Below, one piece after another: positions 37,323 through 46,564 of a stretch of 64,000 bases of DNA. The notes under the pieces were generated by a model. It saw nothing but the letters and a program-made list of their open reading frames with translations, made no database searches and had not been told where the DNA came from. The position numbers were made by a program, and so were the translations under genes. The stretch's first letter is position 1. Every line of letters begins with the position of its first letter. The stretch comes from Paenibacillus baekrokdamisoli (lineage in GTDB: Bacteria; Bacillota; Bacilli; Paenibacillales; Paenibacillaceae): assembly GCF_003945345.1 (NCBI RefSeq), contig NZ_AP019308.1, positions 124,001 to 188,000 on the forward strand. The letters are read 5' to 3'.

Positions 37323-38576
37323 ATGAGCAAAGTGAAGGTAGCGTTGATCGGCTGTGGTCTTAGGGGAAGAGAGTACACCAATTACGCGTTGGAGCATCCG
37401 GAAGAGATGCAGGTGGTTGCCATTGCGGATCCGAACGCCGAACGCAGGGAGTGGATGAGGAGTCATCATCATATCGATTCCCAGTTGATTTTCACCGATT
37501 GGCAGGAGCTGCTTGCACAGCCGAAGCTCGCGGATGCGGTGTTGGTCTGTACGCAGGACCGTATGCATTACGAACCGACGATGAAGGCTCTCGACTCCGG
37601 TTATCATGTGCTTTTGGAAAAACCAATGTCGCCGGACCCGCAGGAATGTATAGAGATGGGCGAGAAAGCGCGCCAGTCTGGTCTTATTTTCTCTATTTGC
37701 CATGTGCTTCGCTATACCAAATTTTTTGGGACTATCAAGCGGCTGCTTCAAGAAGGGGCAATCGGCCGACTTATGACGATTCAGCATAATGAGAACGTTG
37801 GTTATTGGCATCAGGCGCACAGCTTCGTGCGCGGCAATTGGCGCAATGCAGACGAATCCAGCCCGATGATCGTTGCGAAGTCTTGTCATGATATGGATAT
37901 CTTGCTGTGGCTTGCTGGGGAGAATTGCGTCCAGTTGTCTTCTTTCGGAACATTGTCTTATTTCAAAGCAGAGAATGCGCCTGCGGGTGCACCATTGCGC
38001 TGTACCGACGGCTGCCTAAAGGCCGATTCATGTCTATATTATGCGCCTGATGTTTATTTGGGTGATAATGCGGGGTGGATGGCCGATGCGATCAGTGATG
38101 ATCACAGCCCCGAAGCGCGCTTGAAAGCACTGCAGGAAGGACCTTATGGCCGATGTGTTTTTCACTGTGATAACAATGTTGTTGATCATCAAGTCGTGAA
38201 CCTTGAATTTGAGAAGGATATTACCGCGACCTTCACCATGACTGCTTTCACGAAGGATTGTACTCGTACGCTCAAATTAATGGGCACGGAGGGCGAGATT
38301 CGCGGGGCAATGGAGAAGAATGAAATCGAGTTAATTCGTTTTGATCAAGAAGCGTCTGAGCAAATCAACCTCGAATCTCAGGGCGGACATGCCGGACATG
38401 GAGGAGGCGATCATAGGCTGACCGCCGATTTTATTCAGCTTATCCGGGATGGCGGTATCGGGAGTGGCCTAACGTCGGCGCAAAATTCGGTGCAAAGCCA
38501 TCTTATGGCCTTTGCTGCGGAGCGGGCGAGAGTGGAGAAAAGGGTAGTCGCGATGAAAGAAATGTATTCGGTTTAA
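37323..38576 (+). CDS. Gfo/Idh/MocA family oxidoreductase
   Basis: A 417-residue NAD(P)-dependent sugar dehydrogenase: Rossmann fold at the N-terminus (VALIGCGLRGREYTNYALEH), conserved EKP in VLLEKPMSPDP (about 100), and the C-terminal alpha/beta domain with the active-site type His in SCHDMDILLWLAG. The GFO_IDH_MocA C-terminal region extends to HGGGDHRLTADFIQLIRDGG. AGGAG precedes ATG 37323. It is co-transcribed with the GH35 enzyme and probably oxidises the released galactoside sugar or a derivative. Confidence 0.9.
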   Translation: MSKVKVALIGCGLRGREYTNYALEHPEEMQVVAIADPNAERREWMRSHHHIDSQLIFTDWQELLAQPKLADAVLVCTQDRMHYEPTMKALDSGYHVLLEKPMSPDPQECIEMGEKARQSGLIFSICHVLRYTKFFGTIKRLLQEGAIGRLMTIQHNENVGYWHQAHSFVRGNWRNADESSPMIVAKSCHDMDILLWLAGENCVQLSSFGTLSYFKAENAPAGAPLRCTDGCLKADSCLYYAPDVYLGDNAGWMADAISDDHSPEARLKALQEGPYGRCVFHCDNNVVDHQVVNLEFEKDITATFTMTAFTKDCTRTLKLMGTEGEIRGAMEKNEIELIRFDQEASEQINLESQGGHAGHGGGDHRLTADFIQLIRDGGIGSGLTSAQNSVQSHLMAFAAERARVEKRVVAMKEMYSV

Positions 38577-38629
38577 CATCGTAATGAGAGTAGAGCCTAC
38601 CTTTGGAATTCATAGATAGTTAGTATAAT

Positions 38630-38660
38630 GGCGGCTTCGTTTTCGGGGGCCGCCTTCTTG
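38630..38660 (+). terminator. Terminator after the GH35 operon
   Basis: GGCGGC / GCCGCC with internal GG, followed by TTCTTGC; moderate strength. Confidence 0.55.
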
Positions 38661-38723
38661 CTCCGGTTTTGGTGGTTGTGCTCCCGTTGTGCTGCGCACA
38701 AAAGTCGCTCAACCACTCAAAAC

Positions 38724-38945
38724 CTACGCTGTTTGGTTCTGGCTCTGGCGTAACCTTAGCTTTGATGAAGGTGTTGGCTTGGCCACAGTGGCAGCAGTGG
38801 ATGGACCGCTAAGTCTCTTCATCCAAGTGTAGAGCCCGCGACGATCCACCTGATTGGTCTTGCACCATCTTATTGCTTTTTCTCCACTGGAACGGAAAGC
38901 GGCGATACGCTCTTCCCATTTCTTTTGTAAATCTTCTCTGGACAT
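38724..38945 (-). mobile_element. IS66-type tnpA relic
   Basis: A 73-residue protein with the IS66 accessory protein TnpA N-terminus (MSREDLQKKWEERIAAFRSS; YTWMKRLSG), including the small helix-turn-helix. The expected C-terminal half and the partner genes tnpB/tnpC are missing beside it. A second IS66 relic on the same strand at 40996-41370 lies in the wrong order to be the same element. Confidence 0.65.
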
Positions 38946-39109
38946 GAAAAAATCCTCCCCAGGTTAGATTCTGAAGAGGATTATCTCATGGCTAATGCAG
39001 GGAACGAAGGTGGGGAGAGTTTGACGCTTATGTAAACATTTCCATTCACAGCTTTCTCTCTGGTAAAATAGAGAAAATCATATTTTCACTTGGGAGGCAG
39101 ACGGCAACG

Positions 39110-40846
39110 ATGGAACAAGAGCTAAGCGCACAAATAATGCAGTGGCACGAGGATAACGAACACCAGCAGATCGTAGACACTCTGATGAAGATTCCTCCAG
39201 CGGACAGGGATTACGACATGATCAGCAGCATGGGTCGGGCTTATAACAATCTGAGTTTGTATGAAAAAGCACTGGAACAGTTTGATTTCATTGCTGAGCA
39301 GGGAAAAAATGATCCGTTGTGGTATTTTCGCGTAGGCTATTCCTATTATTATATGAAGCGGTATGAGGAAGCGGCAGGTGTGCTAAGCACCGCGCTGGAG
39401 CTGGATCCTGGCGATCAGCATTCAGCCAGATTGCTAGACTGGAGCCATAGCAAATGGCAAAAACAACAAAAGGCTAAATCCCGGTGCACACTCAGCAGAC
39501 AACAGAAAGACCCGGGAGCGATCCCTTTTGAAGGTATGGATCTCGACAGTTTCTGGGAAGACAGTAACTATGCCAGAGAACAATATGTCTCTGATCCGCC
39601 TACGGATGAGCTGATTTCTTCTGTAGAAGAAGAAATCGGCTATAAGCTACCGGCAGCCTATATCGCTCTGATGAAGCATCAGAACGGGGGCGTTCCTCAT
39701 AATACATCCTTTCCGACAGATGAAGCTACCTCTTGGGCTGAGGATCATATTGCTATAACGGGAATTATGGGGATCGGACGCGACAAAAGCTACTCTATCT
39801 GCGGTGATCTCGGCAGTCCGTTCATGATTGAAGAGTGGGGCTATCCGGATATCGGCGTGGTAATCTGTGACTGCCCTTCGGCAGGGCATGATGTCGTGAT
39901 GCTGGATTACCGTCACTGTGGGAAGGACGGCGAACCTGAAGTCATCCATGTCGATCAGGAAGATGATTACGAGATAACATTCCTGGCATCGGACTTCGAG
40001 ACGTTCATCCGCGGTCTGGTGAATGATGAGGATTACGACACTTCTGAAGAAGATAAAGAGAACGATCTGCGCAAAGTGGCTGAAGGAAAATTCTCTCCAC
40101 TGCTCACGGAACTCTGCGGTCAGGCCTCTGAGGTGGACGGGCTGGAGTCCAAAATACGCAGCGTCTGTAACCAGATCGTCCAGGAGAAGAGCCATTTCTC
40201 ATTTCATGCGGATGAGCGGTCTCATCTCATGTACGATGTGCAGTTCTGGCTATACACCAACGCTTACCCGACTACTAGCCGTCAGCAGTATCTGGATACC
40301 TATGATCAAATGATCGCTTTCGGTGGCGAATTCGGCCAAGGAGGGTACGCTCCCGGCTTCATCAGCGATTGGCTGGATGGGCGGATCGGGGAAGGCCTTA
40401 TCGTTCAGGAGAACGGAGTTCTCCGCTTCACGGACGAGGCACGCAGTGCGGTGATAGCAAAGCTTTCAGCGGAAGCTGAAGCTGCACAGGCATTGGCAGC
40501 TGCAGGAGAAACGAAGGATGTGGCCCCCTTTATCCTCGTGGAACAGAATAATGGCGGCAAATCTGTCATTCTGACGGTCGGCAGCTATTTGGCCGAGCTA
40601 TTCGACACCCGGGCGGACGAGGGGTTCGAAGGCAACGGTTACGATTGGGCCTCACTGGCGGCGGTGTTCTTGAATGAGCGGATGCCGGAGCTCGCGGACA
40701 CGATTCATTTTGACCCGGAAGCAGATATGTTCTGTGCCTACTCGAGTAATGGAGCCGCTGTAGAGCAGTTCGCATGGGCGTTCAAATCTGCCTGTGAGGA
40801 TGAGGTGCTTATTCAAGATCTGTTCACTCGCGCAGAGTTGGACTGA
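39110..40846 (+). CDS. TPR-SUKH-Imm51 multidomain poly-immunity protein
   Basis: A 578-residue soluble acidic protein. Residues about 30-115 are TPR-like (AYNNLSLYEKALEQFDFIAE; YYMKRYEEAAGVLSTALELD). Residues 165-305 match SMI1/KNR4 (SUKH): IGYKLPAAYIALMKHQNGG ... EWGYPDIGVVICDCPSAGHD. A helical middle (330-450) follows. The last ~105 residues match Imm51: FILVEQNNGGKSVILTVGSY, EGNGYDWASLAAVFL, HFDPEADMFCAYSS. SUKH and Imm51 are families of immunity proteins against contact or polymorphic toxins, so this is likely a fused immunity array neutralising more than one toxin. GGGAGG precedes the ATG. No toxin is adjacent. Confidence 0.8.
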   Translation: MEQELSAQIMQWHEDNEHQQIVDTLMKIPPADRDYDMISSMGRAYNNLSLYEKALEQFDFIAEQGKNDPLWYFRVGYSYYYMKRYEEAAGVLSTALELDPGDQHSARLLDWSHSKWQKQQKAKSRCTLSRQQKDPGAIPFEGMDLDSFWEDSNYAREQYVSDPPTDELISSVEEEIGYKLPAAYIALMKHQNGGVPHNTSFPTDEATSWAEDHIAITGIMGIGRDKSYSICGDLGSPFMIEEWGYPDIGVVICDCPSAGHDVVMLDYRHCGKDGEPEVIHVDQEDDYEITFLASDFETFIRGLVNDEDYDTSEEDKENDLRKVAEGKFSPLLTELCGQASEVDGLESKIRSVCNQIVQEKSHFSFHADERSHLMYDVQFWLYTNAYPTTSRQQYLDTYDQMIAFGGEFGQGGYAPGFISDWLDGRIGEGLIVQENGVLRFTDEARSAVIAKLSAEAEAAQALAAAGETKDVAPFILVEQNNGGKSVILTVGSYLAELFDTRADEGFEGNGYDWASLAAVFLNERMPELADTIHFDPEADMFCAYSSNGAAVEQFAWAFKSACEDEVLIQDLFTRAELD

Positions 40847-40995
40847 GCTAATGTTAAGGGGAATGTAATCCGGACCGAAACTGTAGAAAATCACGAATCA
40901 TACGCCGACGGATCTAGCCGACTGATTTCTTTTGTAGGTTTCTATCTAAGCGTAAAATAGTCCCCACCTAGTAATCAGATGGGGACTCGGATAAT

Positions 40996-41370
40996 CTATT
41001 TTGTAAATACGCGACAAGTCAGTGGCGATGTCTTTGACCAGGGAAGCAAGCGGTCCAGCGCTTCGGCATCTTCTAGATCCGGAAGCTGTGGTAATGTCTC
41101 GAACAGATAGGTGAGATAATTGAAAGGATTCAAGCTGTTCTCTTTCGACGTTTCGACGAGGCTGTAGATGATGGCGCTCGCCTTTGCACCACGCGAAGGA
41201 CGGCAAGTCCGTCGAAAGACTTGCGTAAATCTGTGAATCCGCATGCCAAATAAACAGGATGAGAACCAGATGGTATCAGCATGGCGTCTCAAGAGCGTTC
41301 ACGATTTTACGGAGTAGGAGGGCGTCGAAATCGGCTTGCAAGATATTCACAAGCTTCAATAAATGAGAAG
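40996..41370 (-). mobile_element. IS66 relic (tnpA end, tnpB start, tnpC end)
   Basis: Reading minus strand: a TnpA C-terminus (ILQADFDALLLRKIVNALET), then ATG 41282 opening a TnpB start (HPVYLACGFTDLRKSFDGLA), then after a deletion the TnpC C-terminus (GAKASAIIYSLVETSKENSL; FETLPQLPDLEDAEALDRLL) to the stop at 40996. The gene order is correct for one IS66 element reduced by internal deletion to about 0.4 kb. Confidence 0.75.
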
Positions 41371-41609
41371 CAATCCTGGGAGGCATCATATACCTTTCAA
41401 ACTAAACAATTTTTTTAAGCACTTGAAAACACTTTACTGTGTCTTTTGGTGTTTTTTTTGCATTCATTTCGAAAGTAAAAGTCGGCGAAGAAAAGAATTG
41501 TTCATTGCATCACAGCAAGCTTAGAGTTGAAGGTGAGCTTGATGTGCTCGATCTGTCCTGTTGTATCATACGGACAAGAGCTTCAAGAAGTTGAGGCTGT
41601 TCTCCCCCC

Positions 41610-41655
41610 TCTCCCATAAAAATATCCCCCATTCGGGGGATATTTTTATGGGAGA
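41610..41655. repeat. Perfect 21-bp hairpin upstream of SLH gene
   Basis: TCTCCCATAAAAATATCCCCC and its exact complement are separated by a 4-nt ATTC loop. It is flanked by few T residues, so it may act as terminator, mRNA-stabilising element or transposon end. A shorter related hairpin (ATCCCC / GGGGAT) precedes the other SLH gene at 52051. Confidence 0.7.
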
Positions 41656-41818
41656 AAACCCTTTAAACTAACAGACAGCAAAACAGCTCGATAATTGTCA
41701 TATTTTGCTGAGGACGATGGCCCGCCAGCACATGCCATTTGATAATTAGGAAGAGTAGTGAAGGTCTATTACCAGTATGAAGGTTTTGCAAATATCAGAA
41801 ATCATCAGGAGGCATATC

Positions 41819-44800
41819 GTGAAGAATAAATTAATCAAAAAGTTGGTAGTATCTGCAGTCATTGCATGTCTATTATTCTCATCATTTGGTGTGGCATTCG
41901 GTGCCACGGCATCAGAGACAACGGATATCAAAGGACATTGGGCAGAAAGTCAAATTTCAGCTTGGATCGACTCGGGCCTTATTAAAGGATATGAAGATGG
42001 CAGTTTTAAACCGGATAATAAAATTACAAGGGCAGAATTTATTGCATTAATCAATCGTGCGTTTGGATTTACAGAAAAAGCAGAGATTGCGTTTCATGAT
42101 GTAGCTTCAGGGAACTGGGCTTATGCTGAAGTAGCGAAAGCTGTAAAAGCAGGATACATCACTGGCTACGCCGATGGAAACATTGGAGCGGGCAATCCGA
42201 TCAGTCGGCAAGAAGTTGCACTAATTGTAAGCCGATTATTGAAGTTAGATGCGATAGATAACGAGGCCGCAGCAGCTTTTCTGGATGCAAGTAAATTTGC
42301 AAGCTGGAGTAAGGACGCCATTGGCGCAGTAGTAGCCAAGCAGATCATGACGGGCTATGATGCAGATCATACCTTTAAACCTGCTGCTTTCATAACTCGT
42401 GCAGAAGCTGTAGTTACGTTGGATCGCGCAAAAGCGTTGCAAGCAGTCGTTTACGACAAGGCGGGCACTTATGGTCCTGCTTCAGGAGTAGAAAAGGTCA
42501 ATAAGAACGTAGTCGTGAATGTAGCTGGAGTAACACTGCAAAATATGGTCATTAACGGTGACTTATTATTGGGCGAGGGCATCGGCTCCGGCGATGCTTT
42601 CTTAGAAAACGTCAAAGTAACGGGGAAAGTAACCGTCCAAGGCGGCGGCGAGAACAGTATCCATTTTAACAACTCTGTACTTGTTGATATTATTATCGAT
42701 AAAAAATCGGGTACAGGGATTGTACGGATTGTTTCAGAAGGAACAACAACGGTAGCGCTAGTCGTAGTCAATTCCCCGGCAATAATTAAAGAAACGAACT
42801 CAACGGGTACAGGTTTTGGCAATGTTAACATAAGCTCCGCCCTCCCGGCAGGTTCAAAAGTAACCTTACAAGGCTCATTTAACACGGTAAATGTCAGTGC
42901 TCAGCAAATTCAAGTCGATGTCCCAGAAGGCACCATTCAGAATGTGAATGTAAATTCGACAGCAACAGGGATGTCATTCAACCTTAGTCAAGGTGCGACG
43001 ATTAATTCACTTGTCTTGGATGCAGTAGTGAAAATGCTCGGTAAAGGTACAATCATAATGGCAACTATTAATACAGGTGGAGCTGGATCGACATTTGAAA
43101 ATCCACCTACAACCAAAACGCCAACGCCAACGCCGACACCAACACCAACACCAACGCCTCATGCTCCAACTGCTACCAATGTTTCCATTAGTGGAACAAA
43201 GACCGCAGGACAAACTTTGACAGGGAGCTACACGTATGCAGATGAGGATGGAGATATTGAGAATGGAACGACCTACCAATGGTATCGTTCAGGTAATGTG
43301 GCTTTAACAGCCAATCCCATTTTGATTAGCGGAGCCACAGGCCTAACGTATGTCTTGCAAAATGAAGATGTAGGTACTTATATTTCATTTAAAGTAACAC
43401 CGAAGAATGCGACAGCTCCTACAACTGGTTTGGCAGTAGAGAGTGCAGCGACTACAGTTATTAAAATGGCGCCTGCAGCACCTACTGCAACGAATGTTTC
43501 AATTAGTGGAACAACGACTGTAGGACAAGCCTTGACAGGCAGCTACACCTACGGGGATGTCAATGGAGATTCAGAAGATGGGTCAACTTATCAGTGGTAT
43601 CGTTCGGATAATGCGGAATTAACAACCCATCACGATTTGATTGACGGAGCCACAGGCTTAACGTATGTATTGCAAAGTGAAGATGCAGGTAAATATATTT
43701 CATTTCAAGTAACACCGAAGAATGCGACAGCTCCTACAACTGGTTTGGCAGTAGAGAGTGCAGCGACTACAGTTATTAAAATGGCGCCTGCAGCGCCTAC
43801 TGCAACGAATGTTTTAATTAGTGGAACAACGACTGTAGGACAAACCTTGACAGGCAGCTACACCTACGGGGATGTAAATGGAGATTCAGAAGATGGGTCA
43901 ACTTATCAATGGTATCGTTCGGATAATAAGGAATTAACAACCCATCACGATTTGATTGATGGAGCCACAGGCTTAACGTATGTATTGCAAAGTGAAGATG
44001 CAGGTAAATATATTTCATTTCAAGTAACACCGAAGAATGCAACAGCTCCTACAACTGGTTTGGCAGTAGAGAGTGCAGCAACAACAGTTATTAAAATGGC
44101 GCCTGCAGCGCCTATTGTAACGAATGTTTTAATTAGTGGAACAACGACTGTAGGACAAACCTTGACAGGCAGCTACACCTACGGGGATGTCAATGGAGAT
44201 TTAGAAGATGGGACAACTTATCAGTGGTATCGTTCAGATAATGAGGAATTAACAACCCATCACGATTTGATTGAAGGAGCCACAGGCTTAACGTATGTAT
44301 TGCAAAGTGAAGATGTAGGTAAATATATTTCATTTCAAGTAGCACCGAAGAATGCAACAGCTCCTACAACTGGTTTGGCAGTAGAGAGTGTAACATCAAC
44401 AAGTATCCTAGCAGTACCTACGGTTTCTATTGATGGAAATCTTTCTAATTACATGCCGATCATCACTATAGGAAATTTAGTAGTCGGAAATAATGTCACT
44501 GTTTATGATACAGACGGTACGTCGGTTCTAGCTTCTGGTCAATCAACAGACACAACAATGAAGATTGCAATAAATGCCTTAACGCCAGGAACACATGAGA
44601 TAACAGTGAAGTCAACGAATCAAGCAGGAACTTCCAGTGTCTATTCACAAAAGCTAAACTATGTAGTCGAAAATATTGCCATATTGCCGCAAAATCGGTT
44701 GTCAGAGGGTGCAGGCCATATCGTAGTCCTGGAGAAAAATGGTCAAGTATCGACGTGGGGGGCTAACTGGAACGGACAAATTGGTGATGGAACGCAAGCG

Positions 44801-45700
44801 ACTCGTACAACCCGGCTTACGGTTCCAGGCTTACCAAACAATATTATCGCCGTGCAAGGCGGCTTTGGTCACACACTTGCCTTGACATCAGAAGGCCGAA
44901 TCTGGCAGTGGGGTAGAAGCACTACTCAGTCACCTTCTATCGTCAATGGAATTGATCATGTGATCGCAATTTCAGCAGAAGGCGGTACGATTTCCTTAGC
45001 TTTAAAAAGTGATGGAACGGTTTGGTCTTGGGATTCGGGAGAAACACCTGTCCAAGTAGCCGGTTTGGATCATGTTATTGAAATTCAAGGCAGGTATGCA
45101 TCCTCATATGCTTTAAAATCGGATGGTACAGTTTGGGCTTGGGGCTATAACGCTAACGGACAACTCGGTGACGGAACAACAACAAACAGTGCTGTGCCTG
45201 TTTTAGTAACTGGCTTGCCGCATGTCGTTTCCATCAAGATGGGGAATCAACATGGCTTGGCGTTAACCGATACTGGAAGTGTTTATGCATGGGGATTTAA
45301 TCAAAATGGTCAAGTGGGGAACGGAACAAACGTTAATCAATTAGTCCCTGTTCAAATCTCCGGTCTAACCAATATTACACTGATAAGTGCAGGAGCTTAC
45401 AACTCTTTCGCAAGAGATGCGGCTGGTCAAATTTATTCTTGGGGTGGCAATTGGGCTGGGCAGTTAGGTTCTGGCAATTACAATAATACGAATATCCCGG
45501 CGATCATTAATGGGTTTACTAATGTTCTAGCCATCACCGGAGGCGGTGGCAATACAACGATTGCGTTAAAAGAGGATGGTACGGTCTGGACTTGGGGAGG
45601 CGGAGCAGATGGTCTACTTGGCGATGGAGGAAGTAATGGCCGAGGCATTCCCGGAATGATTGCTAATTTTAATTTACTCTTTCCAGTAATATCGGAATAG
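41819..45700 (+). CDS. SLH-domain surface protein with Ig-like tandem repeats and RCC1 propeller
   Basis: About 1293 residues. GTG 41819 is the likely start (AGGAGG 6 nt before); it gives a signal peptide KNKLIKKLVVSAVIACLLFS ending near AFGA. Three SLH domains follow (IKGHWAESQISAWIDSGLIK, then two more to about residue 215), binding pyruvylated wall polymer. A beta-helical region leads to a PT linker, four 105-residue Ig-like repeats (43163-44422) and a seven-blade RCC1-like propeller (STWGANWNGQIGDG, WAWGYNANGQLGDG, YAWGFNQNGQVGNG, YSWGGNWAGQLGSG). It is exported and bound to the cell wall, with an adhesive or binding role likely. Confidence 0.9.
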   Translation: MKNKLIKKLVVSAVIACLLFSSFGVAFGATASETTDIKGHWAESQISAWIDSGLIKGYEDGSFKPDNKITRAEFIALINRAFGFTEKAEIAFHDVASGNWAYAEVAKAVKAGYITGYADGNIGAGNPISRQEVALIVSRLLKLDAIDNEAAAAFLDASKFASWSKDAIGAVVAKQIMTGYDADHTFKPAAFITRAEAVVTLDRAKALQAVVYDKAGTYGPASGVEKVNKNVVVNVAGVTLQNMVINGDLLLGEGIGSGDAFLENVKVTGKVTVQGGGENSIHFNNSVLVDIIIDKKSGTGIVRIVSEGTTTVALVVVNSPAIIKETNSTGTGFGNVNISSALPAGSKVTLQGSFNTVNVSAQQIQVDVPEGTIQNVNVNSTATGMSFNLSQGATINSLVLDAVVKMLGKGTIIMATINTGGAGSTFENPPTTKTPTPTPTPTPTPTPHAPTATNVSISGTKTAGQTLTGSYTYADEDGDIENGTTYQWYRSGNVALTANPILISGATGLTYVLQNEDVGTYISFKVTPKNATAPTTGLAVESAATTVIKMAPAAPTATNVSISGTTTVGQALTGSYTYGDVNGDSEDGSTYQWYRSDNAELTTHHDLIDGATGLTYVLQSEDAGKYISFQVTPKNATAPTTGLAVESAATTVIKMAPAAPTATNVLISGTTTVGQTLTGSYTYGDVNGDSEDGSTYQWYRSDNKELTTHHDLIDGATGLTYVLQSEDAGKYISFQVTPKNATAPTTGLAVESAATTVIKMAPAAPIVTNVLISGTTTVGQTLTGSYTYGDVNGDLEDGTTYQWYRSDNEELTTHHDLIEGATGLTYVLQSEDVGKYISFQVAPKNATAPTTGLAVESVTSTSILAVPTVSIDGNLSNYMPIITIGNLVVGNNVTVYDTDGTSVLASGQSTDTTMKIAINALTPGTHEITVKSTNQAGTSSVYSQKLNYVVENIAILPQNRLSEGAGHIVVLEKNGQVSTWGANWNGQIGDGTQATRTTRLTVPGLPNNIIAVQGGFGHTLALTSEGRIWQWGRSTTQSPSIVNGIDHVIAISAEGGTISLALKSDGTVWSWDSGETPVQVAGLDHVIEIQGRYASSYALKSDGTVWAWGYNANGQLGDGTTTNSAVPVLVTGLPHVVSIKMGNQHGLALTDTGSVYAWGFNQNGQVGNGTNVNQLVPVQISGLTNITLISAGAYNSFARDAAGQIYSWGGNWAGQLGSGNYNNTNIPAIINGFTNVLAITGGGGNTTIALKEDGTVWTWGGGADGLLGDGGSNGRGIPGMIANFNLLFPVISE
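43163..44422 (+). repeat. Four tandem 315-bp coding repeats
   Basis: Units starting at 43163, 43478, 43793 and 44108 repeat at exactly 315 bp (105 codons) and encode near-identical Ig-like modules (GSYTYGDVNGDSEDGSTYQW; TGLTYVLQSEDAGKYISFQV). Copies 2-4 are closest, indicating recent amplification; the first is more divergent. Confidence 0.9.
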
Positions 45701-45763
45701 TTCATCAAGACCAAGTCGGCTTCACGAGCACCTTTATTTTACGAGGGATAACGATTGCAAGAT

Positions 45764-45799
45764 AAAAATAACAGGCTGCCGCGGCGGCCTGTTATTTTT
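45764..45799 (+). terminator. Terminator of the SLH/RCC1 gene
   Basis: AAAAATAACAGGCTGCC / GGCGGCCTGTTATTTTT hairpin with a single G-T wobble, ending in TTTTT. A group IIC intron begins 5 nt beyond it. Confidence 0.85.
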
Positions 45800-45803
45800 C
45801 CTT

Positions 45804-46067
45804 GTGCGCCCAGTATGAGCGATAACTTGGTGGTGAAAGTCCACTACAGATTTGCAAAGTCCTGAACCGACGAACAGAAATTACATATAAGGCTGATCCT
45901 ACTGAAAAGCTAGGTTAGGGAAGGACTTGACGGTAAACAGTAATCTTAAGTTAAGAGGACAATTCATGTTGAAAGCAGATCACCCGAAAGGGGCTGCCGA
46001 CGTATACCGAACGGTACGTATGGTGGAGTGAGAAGACGCAGTTAGCCACCCCCGCTTACTCGCTTTC
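45804..46067 (+). mobile_element. ORF-less group IIC intron (miniature derivative)
   Basis: Starts GTGCGCCCAGTATGAGCG, the 5' consensus of class C introns, with GGTGGTGAAAGTCCACTAC and GGGAAGGACTTGACGG matching domain I. Near 46003-46035 a domain V-like hairpin reads CGTATACCGAACGGTACGTA, followed by GGTGGAGTGAGAAGACG and a domain VI-like stem closing with CTTACTC. The reverse transcriptase/maturase ORF and much of domains I-IV are absent (about 264 nt against about 2 kb for a full element). Position directly after a terminator is the insertion rule of group IIC introns. Confidence 0.72.
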
Positions 46068-46564
46068 CTTTAATCATTGCTCTCGCTCACCCTTAGATTT
46101 TCGGCAGTTTCTGGCTGCTGGTTCGAAAGGATTAATCTAATGGGCATAACAATGCTACAAATACTAAGGACAACCTTTCAAAGGTGTTGTCCTTTCCTTT
46201 CCTTCAAACAAAAATTCGCCATTACTTGTGATACGCTGAACCGTACCATAAATGATCAACCAGTAAGAACTGGTTGATCTCATAATACGAACGGGCAGGA
46301 TAATGGAAACGATTTGTAGAAAAACACCTATAAATGAAAGCGACAAAAGTAGTGTGGGGCGGGTGGATTTCAGATCTGTAGATGCTACAGGGTCATTCGG
46401 CTACCCTCTCTAGCGATTTTTAATCTGGACAATTCTACCGGCAGTTGAATAAAGCGGATGTGACAATTCAACCAACGCTTGATAGGATGACGTTTTCGGA
46501 AATGTTATGCTGTTTTCGACAGTGCGCACTGTACATTTTGTTTAATCGGAGGTATAGGTATACG
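46068..46564. other. Intergenic region with two hairpins
   Basis: Contains AAGGACAAC / GTTGTCCTT with a T-rich tail (46166-46200), a terminator, and a perfect 11-bp hairpin GATCAACCAGT / ACTGGTTGATC (46254-46279). A minus-strand frame at 46164-46346 (YWLIIYGTVQRITSNGEFLF) may be a small gene fragment but has no recognised family. The GGAGG at 46548-46552 belongs to the next gene. Confidence 0.5.

Noticed and set aside
43007..43279. Cys/Trp/Arg-rich minus-strand frame opposite the PT linker
   Set aside because: A low-complexity artefact of the repeated proline-threonine codons.
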